A stretch of 52,846 nt of DNA from CAZMXS01 sp964570325 (GTDB taxonomy: Bacteria; Verrucomicrobiota; Kiritimatiellia; CAIQIC01; CAZMXS01). Shown piece by piece: positions 7,773 through 16,176 of this stretch. Within the stretch, counting starts at the first letter, position 1. The number at the start of each line of letters is the position of its first letter. Location of the stretch: positions 1 to 52,846 of the forward strand of contig CAZMXS010000029.1 of the NCBI GenBank assembly GCA_964570325.1, given 5' to 3'. The notes beneath the pieces are model-generated. The model was not told the origin of the DNA. It was given only the letters and a program-made list of their open reading frames with translations, and did not search any database. A program made the translations under genes and the position numbers.

Positions 7773-9236
7773 TCAATCCGCCTGTCGCACTTTGTTGACC
7801 GCCCAGCCCAGCGCATCCGTCAACATCTGTGGCGGCGGCGTCGGGATCAGCCCGGCGTTCAGCAGCGCCTCCACCGCGCCGCGCGCCTGTCGAATATCCG
7901 CCGCGGCGCGGCGATGCACCTCCGCGCGCTCGAGCGGCCGGCGGGCAACGCCCTCGCGCACGGCCTGATCCGCGACATCGGCGGCCTCGTGCGGGAACAC
8001 CGCCTCCTCCTCCATAGTCGGAATGATGTAATCGGGCCGCAAGCCCCGCTGTTCGGCGAAGCCCGCCAGCGAGCGCGCCGCCGCAATGGCCATCGCATCC
8101 GTGATCTTGGAGGCCCGCACCAGCAAGGCGCCCTTGAGAATGCCTGGGAAGCCCACCGAATTATTCACCTGGTTGGGAAAATCGCCGCGCCCGGTGGCCA
8201 CCACCGCCGCGCCCGCCGCCTGGGCGGCGTGTGGATATATCTCCGGCACCGGATTGGCGCAGGCGAACACAATCGCCCGGGGCGCCATTGCCCGAACCCA
8301 CTCAGGCTTGACCGTATCCGGGCCGGGCGTCGAAAGCGCAATCAACACGTCCGCGCCTTTCATGGCCGTCGCCATATCCCGCACCTGCCGCGGATTGGTC
8401 TGCTCGCAAATCTCCCACTTGCGGTAGAAGCGCGGGTCAGCCTGAATGTCATCGCGGTGTCGGCCGAGGGCACCGGCGCTGTCAAACATGATGATATTGC
8501 CCGGGTCGCCGCCGGCGAGCATGATCAGCCGCGCGATCGTGGTGTTTGAAGCCCCCGCCCCATAAAAGACAATCCGGACTTTTTCCAGTTCTTTGCCCAC
8601 CACCTTGACGGCATTGATCAGACCCGCCAGGGTTACGCATCCGGTCCCTTGCGCATCGTCGTGCCAGACGGGAATATCACATTCCGCCCGCAACACATCG
8701 AGAACCTTGAAGCAATTGGGCTGGGAGATGTCCTCCAGGTTGACCGCGCCGAAGCTGGGCTGGCAGCGCTTGACAAACTCGATGATCACATCCGGGTCGG
8801 GGCGGCCGTCCCGGTTGCGGCTGTCCAGACACAATGGCACGGCATCAACCCCGCCCAGGTATTTCATCAGAAACGCCTTGCCCTCCATGACGCCCAACCC
8901 GCCCGGCGGCGAGACGTCGCCGTCGCCCAGCACGCGCGTTGAATCGCTGACCACGGCCACCAGGTTGCCGCGATTGGACAACTCAAAAGATGCCGCCTGG
9001 TCTTCGCGGATGGTCGTGGAAACCAGCGAGACGCCGGGCGTGTACCAGACATTGAACCAGTTGAAGCCGAACGCGGCGACCTTCGGCAGCGTCTGGATTT
9101 TTCCACCGTAGAAACGATGAGCGTCGAGCGCCAGTTTCTTCAGGAACAATGTTTTGCCCTTGGCCACCTGGTCCGGCGTAAACTCGGCCGGGAAAACCTG
9201 GTCCAGATTGCTCAAGTCGGTCTTCAAGCCGGACAT
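7773..9236 (-). CDS. Malic enzyme (oxidative decarboxylating malate dehydrogenase)
   Basis: A 487-residue malic enzyme converting malate to pyruvate and CO2 with NAD(P)+. The N-terminal domain shows the catalytic Tyr region (NVWYTPGVS) and the Lys region (MEGKAFLMKYLGG), the metal ligands lie in NLEDIS...HDDAQGTG, and the Rossmann domain shows FYGAGASNTTIARL and ACANPVPEI. It is about the size of the short bacterial form, without a phosphotransacetylase domain. The start at 9236 has GGAGAAG upstream and overlaps the end of the ferredoxin gene by 13 bp; the longer reading frame would run far into that gene. NAD versus NADP preference cannot be decided by eye. The product links dicarboxylates to pyruvate in central carbon metabolism. 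Confidence 0.93.
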   Translation of the reverse strand: MSGLKTDLSNLDQVFPAEFTPDQVAKGKTLFLKKLALDAHRFYGGKIQTLPKVAAFGFNWFNVWYTPGVSLVSTTIREDQAASFELSNRGNLVAVVSDSTRVLGDGDVSPPGGLGVMEGKAFLMKYLGGVDAVPLCLDSRNRDGRPDPDVIIEFVKRCQPSFGAVNLEDISQPNCFKVLDVLRAECDIPVWHDDAQGTGCVTLAGLINAVKVVGKELEKVRIVFYGAGASNTTIARLIMLAGGDPGNIIMFDSAGALGRHRDDIQADPRFYRKWEICEQTNPRQVRDMATAMKGADVLIALSTPGPDTVKPEWVRAMAPRAIVFACANPVPEIYPHAAQAAGAAVVATGRGDFPNQVNNSVGFPGILKGALLVRASKITDAMAIAAARSLAGFAEQRGLRPDYIIPTMEEEAVFPHEAADVADQAVREGVARRPLERAEVHRRAAADIRQARGAVEALLNAGLIPTPPPQMLTDALGWAVNKVRQAD

Positions 9237-9526
9237 GTAATGAACTTCTCCACCGCGGTCAGGATTTGATCGGCGTCCGCCTGGGTCACGCCGCTGAACC
9301 AGACACCCTGTGGATACAGTATGACATTGGGTCCCTGCTGACAGAGGCCGAGGCAACCGGACTGTGAAACGCGCACGCGAGGCTTCCAGCCGCGGCGCTC
9401 TACTTCAGCCTTGAGATAATCCCGAATGGCGGCGGCCGCCCCGTCCGCGCACGATTTGCGCTCGCCATGCCGGTCATTGAGACAAACGAAAACATGGCAA
9501 CAATAAGGCGCCGCTTGCTGGTTCAT
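9224..9526 (-). CDS. Thioredoxin-like [2Fe-2S] ferredoxin
   Basis: About 100 residues of the thioredoxin-fold 2Fe-2S ferredoxin family: HVFVCLNDR...SCADGAAAAI near the start and VSQSGCLGLCQQGPNVILYPQGVWFSGV in the second half, giving the four ligand cysteines C-x(~10-12)-C and C-x3-C. These proteins or domains accompany NADH dehydrogenases, hydrogenases and formate dehydrogenases as one-electron carriers. Here it lies between a barrel gene and the malic enzyme gene. The ATG at 9526 is chosen because the conserved fold begins right after it. A GTG at 9547 overlapping the previous stop (GTGA) is an equally arguable start, and neither has a good ribosome-binding site. Confidence 0.85.
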   Translation of the reverse strand: MNQQAAPYCCHVFVCLNDRHGERKSCADGAAAAIRDYLKAEVERRGWKPRVRVSQSGCLGLCQQGPNVILYPQGVWFSGVTQADADQILTAVEKFITCPA

Positions 9527-9543
9527 GGCCGGACCGGAGTCTC

Positions 9544-10344
9544 TCACCAGAAGGTGTAAGATGCCTTGGCAATGATGTTCATATCCTCGGCGCCGGTGTT
9601 GACCGCCCCGCCGTGGACTGAAAACACAAGCTGTTCGGTTGCCTTGTAGCTCGCGCCGCCCATGTAATAAACGGGGTTGTCGCCGCTATCGTCGGCATAT
9701 TCGTCCTTGGCTTCCTGGTTCGTCGCGCGCACTTCGCCCATGAGCGCAAACTCGGGGCTGATATCCCAGATAATCCCGCCGCCGAGCGAGGCCACATTAT
9801 CCTTGTAGTTTCGGTCCTTGGAACCGATCGTATAAGCCCCATCCACAATAAAGTGCAGAATGTTGCCCATGTAGAACAGATCTTCGACCTGCGTGCCGAC
9901 AGCCATGCCGAAGGTAGTGACTGTCTGGCCCGCGCCCAACCCCTTGTTCTCATTGCCGGAGGGAAAACTGATGTCGGCATACGGGATGATCCATGGGTAG
10001 CGGAAAATATCCTCGTAGGCCCGCAATTCGGCGCCAAAGCCAACATCGCCGAGGCCCCAGTGACTCTCGCCGACATTGGGCTGGTGCTGCCGGATCGGCA
10101 ACTCGGCGGTCAACGCCAGCTTGTCCAACGCGCCATAGCGCAGGTAGGGAACCTCATAATAGTCATCGTAAGCCTTGTATTCGCGGTACATGAAATAACC
10201 GCCGGTCTCCAACTGCCCCTTATCGGGCAACTTGTTTTCCTTGACCAGGAACGTGCGCATCGGCTCCGCGCCGACGGAAACCGCAACCAAGGCAGCCGCA
10301 AGCGCCGCCACACTACCCTTGAGAAAATCCGGCCTATGCATCAT
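9544..10344 (-). CDS. Outer-membrane beta-barrel protein (phenol MetA-like family)
   Basis: A 266-residue exported barrel: signal peptide about 1-26 (ALAAALVAVSVGAEP), then amphipathic strands with aromatic girdles and a C-terminal ASYTFW that fits the outer-membrane barrel end signature (terminal aromatic). The pattern ELPIRQHQ...GLGDVGFGAELRAYE...PYADISFPSGNENKGLGAGQT resembles the MetA-pathway phenol degradation family of barrels (PF13557-like), whose biochemical role is largely unknown. AAAAGGAG precedes two adjacent ATGs (10344, 10341). It opens the minus-strand operon with ferredoxin and malic enzyme. Confidence 0.7.
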   Translation of the reverse strand: MMHRPDFLKGSVAALAAALVAVSVGAEPMRTFLVKENKLPDKGQLETGGYFMYREYKAYDDYYEVPYLRYGALDKLALTAELPIRQHQPNVGESHWGLGDVGFGAELRAYEDIFRYPWIIPYADISFPSGNENKGLGAGQTVTTFGMAVGTQVEDLFYMGNILHFIVDGAYTIGSKDRNYKDNVASLGGGIIWDISPEFALMGEVRATNQEAKDEYADDSGDNPVYYMGGASYKATEQLVFSVHGGAVNTGAEDMNIIAKASYTFW

Positions 10345-10525
10345 TGGTGGTTCTCCTTTTGCGTTTCCAAAGGCAATAATGCTTGAAATCTAAACATGAA
10401 ATGCGGCCAATGCCACAAAAAAACGCCGAATTGCTGATTCTCGTCCGTCGGCTGACATTCCCGGCCAACCGCCGCCACGGAATAATCTTGACGTAATTGT
10501 CGTATCCGATTGTACTTATGCGCCT

Positions 10526-11497
10526 ATGAGCCCGATTGGACCGATCAAGCCGCAGCCGCCCAAACGCAATCCGGTAATCAAATTCTCTGCGAAATGCCCA
10601 ATTTGCGAGGCCACAAGCGAGCAGTACGGGCTCAACCCGCGGCTCTTCTGGCACAAGGATCTTGATATAGATCAGCAACCGCGCAATTACCAGTCGGTCG
10701 CCGGCTTGGAAATATATCATCCGCCGCTGTTCTATATGTGGTTCTGTCCCTTTTGCCGGTTCACAGCCGGTCATAAATATTATTCGGAGCCGATGAAAGG
10801 GATATTCATCGGCATGGACCTGGTCCGGGCCAAGGTCAAGGAAGCCGCTGCCGGCGACGCCCGTTTCAAGCAACTGGTCGCCCTGCTGGGCGACCAGATT
10901 GATACCCGCAATCCCGATTTTTTCATGGCCATCAAGCTGCATCTGCTGGCCATCGTATTCCTGGATGTGATCGAGAAAATGGTCAAACAGAACTTCGTCA
11001 ATCTCGGCCGCTATTACCTGCGCCTGGCCTGGCTTCATCGCGATCTTTCCCAGCGGCCCGACGACCGGGATAAAACCCAGCCTTTGTTGGCGGCCTTGGA
11101 TCTGAAACTGAAACCGCTCTGGCCGGATTACCCCGTCAACGAGCGCGAGGCGTTGCTCAAGGCTGTGGAACGTTACAACGCCACATTTGAAGCCTCGGCC
11201 GCCGTGCGCAGTCCGGTGGACGAGATCAAACTCATGCAGATCATTGCCCGACTCCATTACAAACTGACCGATTACCGCGAGGCGCAGGAAATGCTGATGA
11301 CCAGCGCCAGCCGGGCACTGGCGGCGAAACTGGAAATTGATCAGCGCCTGAAAGCCGGCAACCGGGACGGAACGCGTTTGAATGCCGAGGAGAGCGGCGA
11401 ACTGGTTACCCAAAGTCGGAAGCTGGAAAAATTGATCGAGGACGCCCAGGATTTGATCCAGAGTATCCGCGAAACCGCCAAGCAAAAATCCCCATGA
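10526..11497 (+). CDS. DUF2225-like zinc-ribbon protein
   Basis: A 323-residue cytoplasmic protein. The N-terminus has two CxxC pairs typical of DUF2225 (CPICEATSEQYG, residues about 24-35, and WFCPFCRFTAG, about 72-82), likely binding a structural zinc. The rest is helical with a YYLRLAWLHR motif and a charged tail (LEKLIEDAQDLIQSI), resembling a TPR-like solenoid. DUF2225 proteins are common in Firmicutes, Spirochaetes and Lentisphaerae and have no established function. No Shine-Dalgarno is evident before the ATG. It opens the operon with the nucleoside phosphorylase and histidinol phosphatase genes, overlapping the former by 4 bp (ATGA). Confidence 0.8.
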   Translation: MSPIGPIKPQPPKRNPVIKFSAKCPICEATSEQYGLNPRLFWHKDLDIDQQPRNYQSVAGLEIYHPPLFYMWFCPFCRFTAGHKYYSEPMKGIFIGMDLVRAKVKEAAAGDARFKQLVALLGDQIDTRNPDFFMAIKLHLLAIVFLDVIEKMVKQNFVNLGRYYLRLAWLHRDLSQRPDDRDKTQPLLAALDLKLKPLWPDYPVNEREALLKAVERYNATFEASAAVRSPVDEIKLMQIIARLHYKLTDYREAQEMLMTSASRALAAKLEIDQRLKAGNRDGTRLNAEESGELVTQSRKLEKLIEDAQDLIQSIRETAKQKSP

Positions 11498-12351
11498 ACA
11501 TCGAAATGCTCGATAAGGCTCAGCAGTTCGTGAAGCAGCGCTGGCCGGAGGCCCGGCCGGATTGCGGGCTGGTGCTCGGCTCCGGTTGGAGCGAAGTGGC
11601 TGAGGCGTTCGCCATTCGCGACACCCTCGCCTATGACGACATTCCCGGCCTCGGCGCGCCCGGCGTCGCGGGGCATCATGGTCGGCTGGTCTGGTGTGAA
11701 ACCGCCGGGTTGGAAACCTTCGTCTTCCAAGGGCGCCGGCATTGGTATGAGGGCGAAGGTTGGACGCCCATCGCGCTGCCGCTCTACTTGTTGAAACAGG
11801 CCGGAGCCACCCGGGTCTGCCTGACCAATGCCGCCGGCGGCATCAACCACGCATTCAAGCCGGGCGACCTGATGATCATTGACGATCACATCAACCTGAT
11901 CGGCTCCAATCCGTTGATCGGACCCCGGCAGCCCGCCTGGGGGCCGCGTTTCCCGGACATGTCCCGCGTGTATGACTCCAGCCTGCGCGCCGCGCTTGAG
12001 CGCGCCGGCCGGGCCATCAACATCACGCTGCAACACGGCGTGTACCTGGCGGTTTCGGGACCATCCTACGAGACCCCGGCCGAAATCCGCGCCTTTCGCG
12101 CGCTCGGCGCGGACGCCGTGGGCATGTCCACCGTCTCTGAGGCCATCCTCGCCAACGCGGCCGGCCTGCGCGTGGTCGGGCTGTCCTGCATCACCAATCT
12201 GGCAGCCGGCGTAACGGACACTCCGCTCTCGCACGAGGAAGTCACCGCCACCACCCAGCTTTCCATGTCCGCCATGAAGGCCGTCATCATGCAGCTTTGG
12301 AAAGAAATGGCCCATGAGCCGGCCAGCGGCGCCCAACCGGGCCCGCGATGA
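11494..12351 (+). CDS. punA: Purine nucleoside phosphorylase (trimeric, PNP-II type)
   Basis: A 285-residue enzyme that cleaves purine nucleosides with phosphate to the free base and ribose-1-phosphate in purine salvage. Family signatures are intact: the phosphate-binding loop LGSGWSEVAEAF, HHGRLV, FQGRRHWYEG, the LTNAAGGIN strand with the base-site loop, and the substrate motif VSGPSYETPAEIRAFRALGADAVGMST. The ending SCITNLAAGV is typical of the low-molecular-mass (trimeric) family. The start overlaps the upstream stop (ATGA), suggesting coupled translation, and its stop region overlaps the next gene the same way. Confidence 0.93.
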   Translation: MNIEMLDKAQQFVKQRWPEARPDCGLVLGSGWSEVAEAFAIRDTLAYDDIPGLGAPGVAGHHGRLVWCETAGLETFVFQGRRHWYEGEGWTPIALPLYLLKQAGATRVCLTNAAGGINHAFKPGDLMIIDDHINLIGSNPLIGPRQPAWGPRFPDMSRVYDSSLRAALERAGRAINITLQHGVYLAVSGPSYETPAEIRAFRALGADAVGMSTVSEAILANAAGLRVVGLSCITNLAAGVTDTPLSHEEVTATTQLSMSAMKAVIMQLWKEMAHEPASGAQPGPR

Positions 12352-13172
12352 GCACGCCCAGCCCATTGTTCGTCTGCCCGCCGGACTATCACACGCACAC
12401 CGAGCTCTGCGGTCACGCGCAAGGCCGGCCGCTGGATTATCTTCAGGCCGCCATCCGTAAGGGAATCGGCGAAATTGCCTGCACGGACCACTGTCCCTCT
12501 TCCGTCGGTTACGATCCCGAGCACCGCATGGTCGTGGAACAACTCGCCCATTACCGCGAGTGGGTCGCCGCGGCACAGCATGCGCCGGAATGCCGGGTGT
12601 TGTATGGAATCGAGGCGGATTATTATCCCGGTTGCGCGGCGGATGTTCAACCGGTGCTCGCCAGCCAGCCCTTCGATGTGGTGCTCGGCTCCATCCACAT
12701 CGGCGAGTTCTGGGAATATGAAAAACACATCCGGCAAACCCAAGCGGATCCCGCCTATCTGACCGGCGTCTGGCGGGACTACATGCGCCTGCTCCGCGAC
12801 CTGGTCGCCAGCGGCATGTATGACGTCATCGCCCATCTGGACCTGCCCAAGCGCTCGGGCGTGCGTCCGCCCGAGACCCTGCTGCGCGAATGCGTCCTCC
12901 CGGTCCTGGATGCCATCGCGCACGCCGGAATGAGCATCGAGATCAACACCTCGGGATTGCACCATCCAGTCAAGGAAACCTACCCCTCGGAGCAAATCCT
13001 AGCCTGGTCCCGCGAACGCCAAATTCCGATCGTGTTCGGTTCCGACGCCCACCTGCCCGAGCGCGTCGGCTCGGATTTTGAAACCGCCGTGCAAATCGCG
13101 CGCGCCGCCGGCTACACCGAATACGCGCGTTACCAACTGCGCCAAATGACCCGGCATCCGCTGCCGACGTGA
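12348..13172 (+). CDS. PHP-family histidinol-phosphatase (HisK/HisJ type)
   Basis: A 274-residue PHP-domain enzyme. Metal motifs are complete: YHTHTELCGHAQG, ACTDHCPSS, YGIEADYYPG, LGSIHIGEFWEYE, IAHLDLPKRSG, EINTSGLHHPVKETYPS and FGSDAHLPERVG, matching the trinuclear site of HisK-type histidinol-phosphatases that make histidinol in histidine synthesis. Other PHP phosphoesterases share these motifs, so substrate is probable rather than certain. It overlaps the PNP gene by 4 bp (ATGA) and ends the operon; the gspF gene converges about 100 bp further on. Confidence 0.85.
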   Translation: MSTPSPLFVCPPDYHTHTELCGHAQGRPLDYLQAAIRKGIGEIACTDHCPSSVGYDPEHRMVVEQLAHYREWVAAAQHAPECRVLYGIEADYYPGCAADVQPVLASQPFDVVLGSIHIGEFWEYEKHIRQTQADPAYLTGVWRDYMRLLRDLVASGMYDVIAHLDLPKRSGVRPPETLLRECVLPVLDAIAHAGMSIEINTSGLHHPVKETYPSEQILAWSRERQIPIVFGSDAHLPERVGSDFETAVQIARAAGYTEYARYQLRQMTRHPLPT

Positions 13173-13276
13173 ACGCGCGGCGGCACAACACCCGGCCGCC
13201 ATGGGCAGGGATGAACCGCCGGGCCGTCTGATCGGCGCAATCCGCCCGCGCATCCGCCAGCGTGAGCGAGCGGCGT

Positions 13277-14488
13277 TTACCGCAATGTCTGATTCAATTG
13301 CAGGATGGGCAGCAGAATGGAAAGGGAAATCAGCAGGACAAACAGGCCGACGCCGAGAATCAGCAACGGTTCAAGCAAGGTCAACGCGCGCGTAATCCAG
13401 CGGTCCCAGTAGTGCTGGCAGCGCGCGGCGGCGCTGTCGAGCAGTTCCTCCAACCGCCCGCTCGCCTCGCCGGCCTGGATCCAACCGGCCAGGGTCCCGG
13501 CCAGCGGATAGATGTCGCGCACCGCCTCCGCGAGACTGCGGCCCTGCCGGACCTCCTCCGCCGCCGCCACCGCCCGCGCCGCCACCCAGGCGCTGCCCGT
13601 CGCCCGGCCGGCCAGCGCAATCCCCTCCACCAGTTGCACGCCGCCGCGCAGCAGCAGGGACAAGGTACGCGCGAAGCGCAGCCCGACCAGCGCGGTATAG
13701 CTTTTTCCAATGATTGGAAAATCAAACCAGCGCCGGTTCCAACGCGCGCGCAGTTCGGGATCCTGGCGCAGGCGGTTGCGCAGCCACCAGCCGCCGGCCA
13801 CCGCGGCCAGCAGCAGCGGCGCCAGCAAGGGAAGGAGCCAGCGACCGGCGAACATCATCGCCCGGGTAAGCCACGGCAGCGGCAGGCGCGTCTCGGCCAG
13901 CATCCGTCCGATGGACGGCACCAGCACTCCCAGCATGACCAGCACCACCACCACGGCAACCGCCAACACGATGCACGGATAAAACAAGGCCGTGCGGACC
14001 CGGTCCGCAACGCGCAACTGGTCCTCCATGAACTGCGCCAACCGTTCAAGCACGGCGTCAAGATTCCCGGCACGCTCCCCGACCTCGATCGCCGCCTGCT
14101 CATACGGCGTAATCCGATCGCCGACGCGGGCCAGCGCGGACGCAAAGGAGGAGCCCTCGCGCAGCCGGTCGCGCACACCGGCCAGCGCCGGCCGGTGCGC
14201 GCCCATCTCCGGGGCATTGATCACGACATCCAGCGCCTGGGCCAACGGCAGGCCGGCCTTCAGCAAGGCGCCGGCCTCGCGATAAAACATCGCCCGCGCC
14301 TCCGCGTCGAAAGCGGTTCGCAAAAAGGGCCGGGCCGGCGTCGGCCGGGCGCCGGCGGGCGTCAGTTGTTCCGGCAGAATGCCCAGGGCGCACAGTTTTT
14401 CGCGCGCCTCTTTCGGGTCCAGCGCCTCGATCAGGCCGCGCGCCGCCCGGCCGGAATGCTCATATCCCCGGTATTCAAATGTCTTCAT
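13277..14488 (-). CDS. gspF: Type II secretion inner-membrane platform protein GspF
   Basis: A 403-residue polytopic protein with two cytoplasmic T2SS-F domains (about 70-190 and 270-395), each followed by membrane helices, the arrangement of GspF/PilC. Typical motifs are RALIEALDPKEAREKLCALGI at the N-terminus, LLKAGLPLAQAL and LLLRGGVQLVEGIALAG, and FPIIGKS before the second domain. GspF anchors the ATPase GspE. The ATG overlaps gspE by 14 bp, so the two are translationally linked. A pilus-assembly role instead of protein secretion cannot be excluded, but the adjacent secretin and ATPase are GspD/GspE-like. The palindrome repeat at 13702-13722 lies inside this gene. Confidence 0.93.
   Translation of the reverse strand: MKTFEYRGYEHSGRAARGLIEALDPKEAREKLCALGILPEQLTPAGARPTPARPFLRTAFDAEARAMFYREAGALLKAGLPLAQALDVVINAPEMGAHRPALAGVRDRLREGSSFASALARVGDRITPYEQAAIEVGERAGNLDAVLERLAQFMEDQLRVADRVRTALFYPCIVLAVAVVVVLVMLGVLVPSIGRMLAETRLPLPWLTRAMMFAGRWLLPLLAPLLLAAVAGGWWLRNRLRQDPELRARWNRRWFDFPIIGKSYTALVGLRFARTLSLLLRGGVQLVEGIALAGRATGSAWVAARAVAAAEEVRQGRSLAEAVRDIYPLAGTLAGWIQAGEASGRLEELLDSAAARCQHYWDRWITRALTLLEPLLILGVGLFVLLISLSILLPILQLNQTLR
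13702..13722. repeat. Palindromic repeat TTCCAA-N3-TTGGAA, copy inside gspF
   Basis: TTTTCCAATGATTGGAAAA (a perfect palindrome around the centre) is read through in the gspF frame as part of F-P-I-I-G-K. It is a 15-of-15 match in core TTCCAATCATTGGAA (other strand) to a copy upstream of aspS at 39086-39102; see that entry. Confidence 0.7.
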
Positions 14489-16172
14489 GCGCGCGGCCCA
14501 CGGCCCGCAGCACTTCAGCCAGGGAGGTCTCGCCCCGGCCGGCTTTTTCCAGACCGTCCACGATCATTTCCTGCATCCCCTCCCCGCGCGCCAACCGGCG
14601 CAGTTCCGTTGCCGGGCAACCTCTCCGCACCGCATCCTGGATGGCCGGGGAGGCGTTGATCAATTCGTAGATTCCGGTCCGGCCGCGATACCCGCCCAAG
14701 CATTGCGCGCAACCCGTCGCGCCCCACAACGGCCGGTCCTTCAACCGCGCGGCGAAAGCGCCCAGCGCCGCGCGTTCATCCGGCGTCGGCGCGGCCGGCC
14801 GGCGGCAGTGCGGACAGAGCCGCCGCACGAGGCGTTGGGCCAGGCAGGCCCGCAGGGCGGAGGCCAACAAGTAGGGCGCGACGCCCATGTCCACCAGGCG
14901 CATGACCGCGCCCGCTGCGTCGTTCGTATGTAACGTGCTAAACACCAGGTGGCCGGTCAGCGAAGCGCGCACCAGGATTTCGGCCGTCTCCAAATCGCGG
15001 GTCTCGCCGACCAGGATCACGTCCGGATCCTGGCGCAGGATATGCCGCAATCCCTGGGCGAAGGTCAGCCCGATCTTCGGCTTGACCTGCATTTGCCCGA
15101 TGTCCGGCAACTGGTATTCAATGGGGTCTTCGATCGTCAGGACGTTGCGGTGCGCCGTGTCGAGTTCGCGCAGTGCGGCATAAAGCGTGGTGGTCTTGCC
15201 GCTGCCGGTCGGACCGGTCACCAGCACAACGCCATGGGGTTCAGCCAGGATAGCGCGCAAGCGTTGCAGGAGCCCGTCCGGCAGGCCCAGTTCGCCCAGC
15301 GGCAGCAGAACGGATTCGCGGTTGAGCAGGCGCAGCACCACGCGTTCCCCCTCGGCCACCGGAATCGTTGAAACCCGGATGTCCAGTTCGCGCTCGCCCA
15401 GGCTCACGCGGGCGGCGCCATCCTGCGGCAGGCGTTTTTCCGCGATGTCCAAGTGCGCCATCACCTTCAGCCGCGAGATCAGCGCGGCCTCCATGCTTTT
15501 CGGGGGCGCCGTCTGACCATAGAGCCAGCCGTCAATCCGATAGCGAATCTGCAAATGATCCGCGTAGGGTTCGATGTGGATGTCCGAAGCGCGCGCCTTG
15601 ACGGCCTCCAGCAAGATCAGGTTGACCAACTGCGTCACCGGAGCCTGGTCGGAAACGCGCAGCAGGTCATCATCGCGCCGCGCGGGCGCCGTTGGCCGGG
15701 GCTGTTCCTCCGCCAGATCCTTCAGCAGGTCGCGGGCCGAGCCGGTCTTGCGGAAATAGCACTCCTCGATGGCCCGGCTGATCTCCTGCCGCGGCGCCAG
15801 CACGGGCGTCAACTCCTGCTCCAGCAGCAGTCCGAGGTCGGCCAGCGCCGTGACGTTGACGGGGTCGTTGGTCAGGGCGCAGATTCGGCCGGCCATGCGA
15901 ATCGGCAACAGCCCGTGGGCGCGGGCCCATTCGACCGGAAGCGCGGTCACCAGCGCGGGATCGAGCAACTCCGGCGCGACGGCGAGCAGCACTTCGCAGC
16001 CGAACTGCCGCCCGAGCGCGCTCAACAGGTCAGATTCGGAAATGAGGCCGTCCGCAACCAGTATTTCGCCGATCCGGCGGCGTGGCGCGGTCTGCCGCTG
16101 CCGGTCCAGGGCCGCCGCCACTTGGGCCGGCGTCACCCGGCCGGATTGGACCAGAATCTCGCCCAACAACAT
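14475..16172 (-). CDS. gspE: Type II secretion ATPase GspE
   Basis: A 565-residue AAA-like ATPase. N-terminal N1E domains (about 1-150, LLGEILVQSGRVTPAQVAAAL) are followed by the core with Walker A GPTGSGKTTTLY, the Asp box (REL-rich segment), Walker B-type LRQDPDVILVGETRD, and the Zn finger CPHC...CAQC, as in GspE/PilB proteins. It powers assembly of the pseudopilus. The gene follows gspD with only 4 bp between and overlaps gspF by 14 bp. GGAAG lies about 8 bases upstream of the ATG. Confidence 0.94.
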   Translation of the reverse strand: MLLGEILVQSGRVTPAQVAAALDRQRQTAPRRRIGEILVADGLISESDLLSALGRQFGCEVLLAVAPELLDPALVTALPVEWARAHGLLPIRMAGRICALTNDPVNVTALADLGLLLEQELTPVLAPRQEISRAIEECYFRKTGSARDLLKDLAEEQPRPTAPARRDDDLLRVSDQAPVTQLVNLILLEAVKARASDIHIEPYADHLQIRYRIDGWLYGQTAPPKSMEAALISRLKVMAHLDIAEKRLPQDGAARVSLGERELDIRVSTIPVAEGERVVLRLLNRESVLLPLGELGLPDGLLQRLRAILAEPHGVVLVTGPTGSGKTTTLYAALRELDTAHRNVLTIEDPIEYQLPDIGQMQVKPKIGLTFAQGLRHILRQDPDVILVGETRDLETAEILVRASLTGHLVFSTLHTNDAAGAVMRLVDMGVAPYLLASALRACLAQRLVRRLCPHCRRPAAPTPDERAALGAFAARLKDRPLWGATGCAQCLGGYRGRTGIYELINASPAIQDAVRRGCPATELRRLARGEGMQEMIVDGLEKAGRGETSLAEVLRAVGRAHEDI

Positions 16173-16176
16173 GGGG

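Noticed and set aside
13173..13276. Hairpin GGCGGC/GCCGCC between histidinol-phosphatase and gspF genes as a terminator
   Set aside because: Arms are short and lack a T tract; not reported as a feature.
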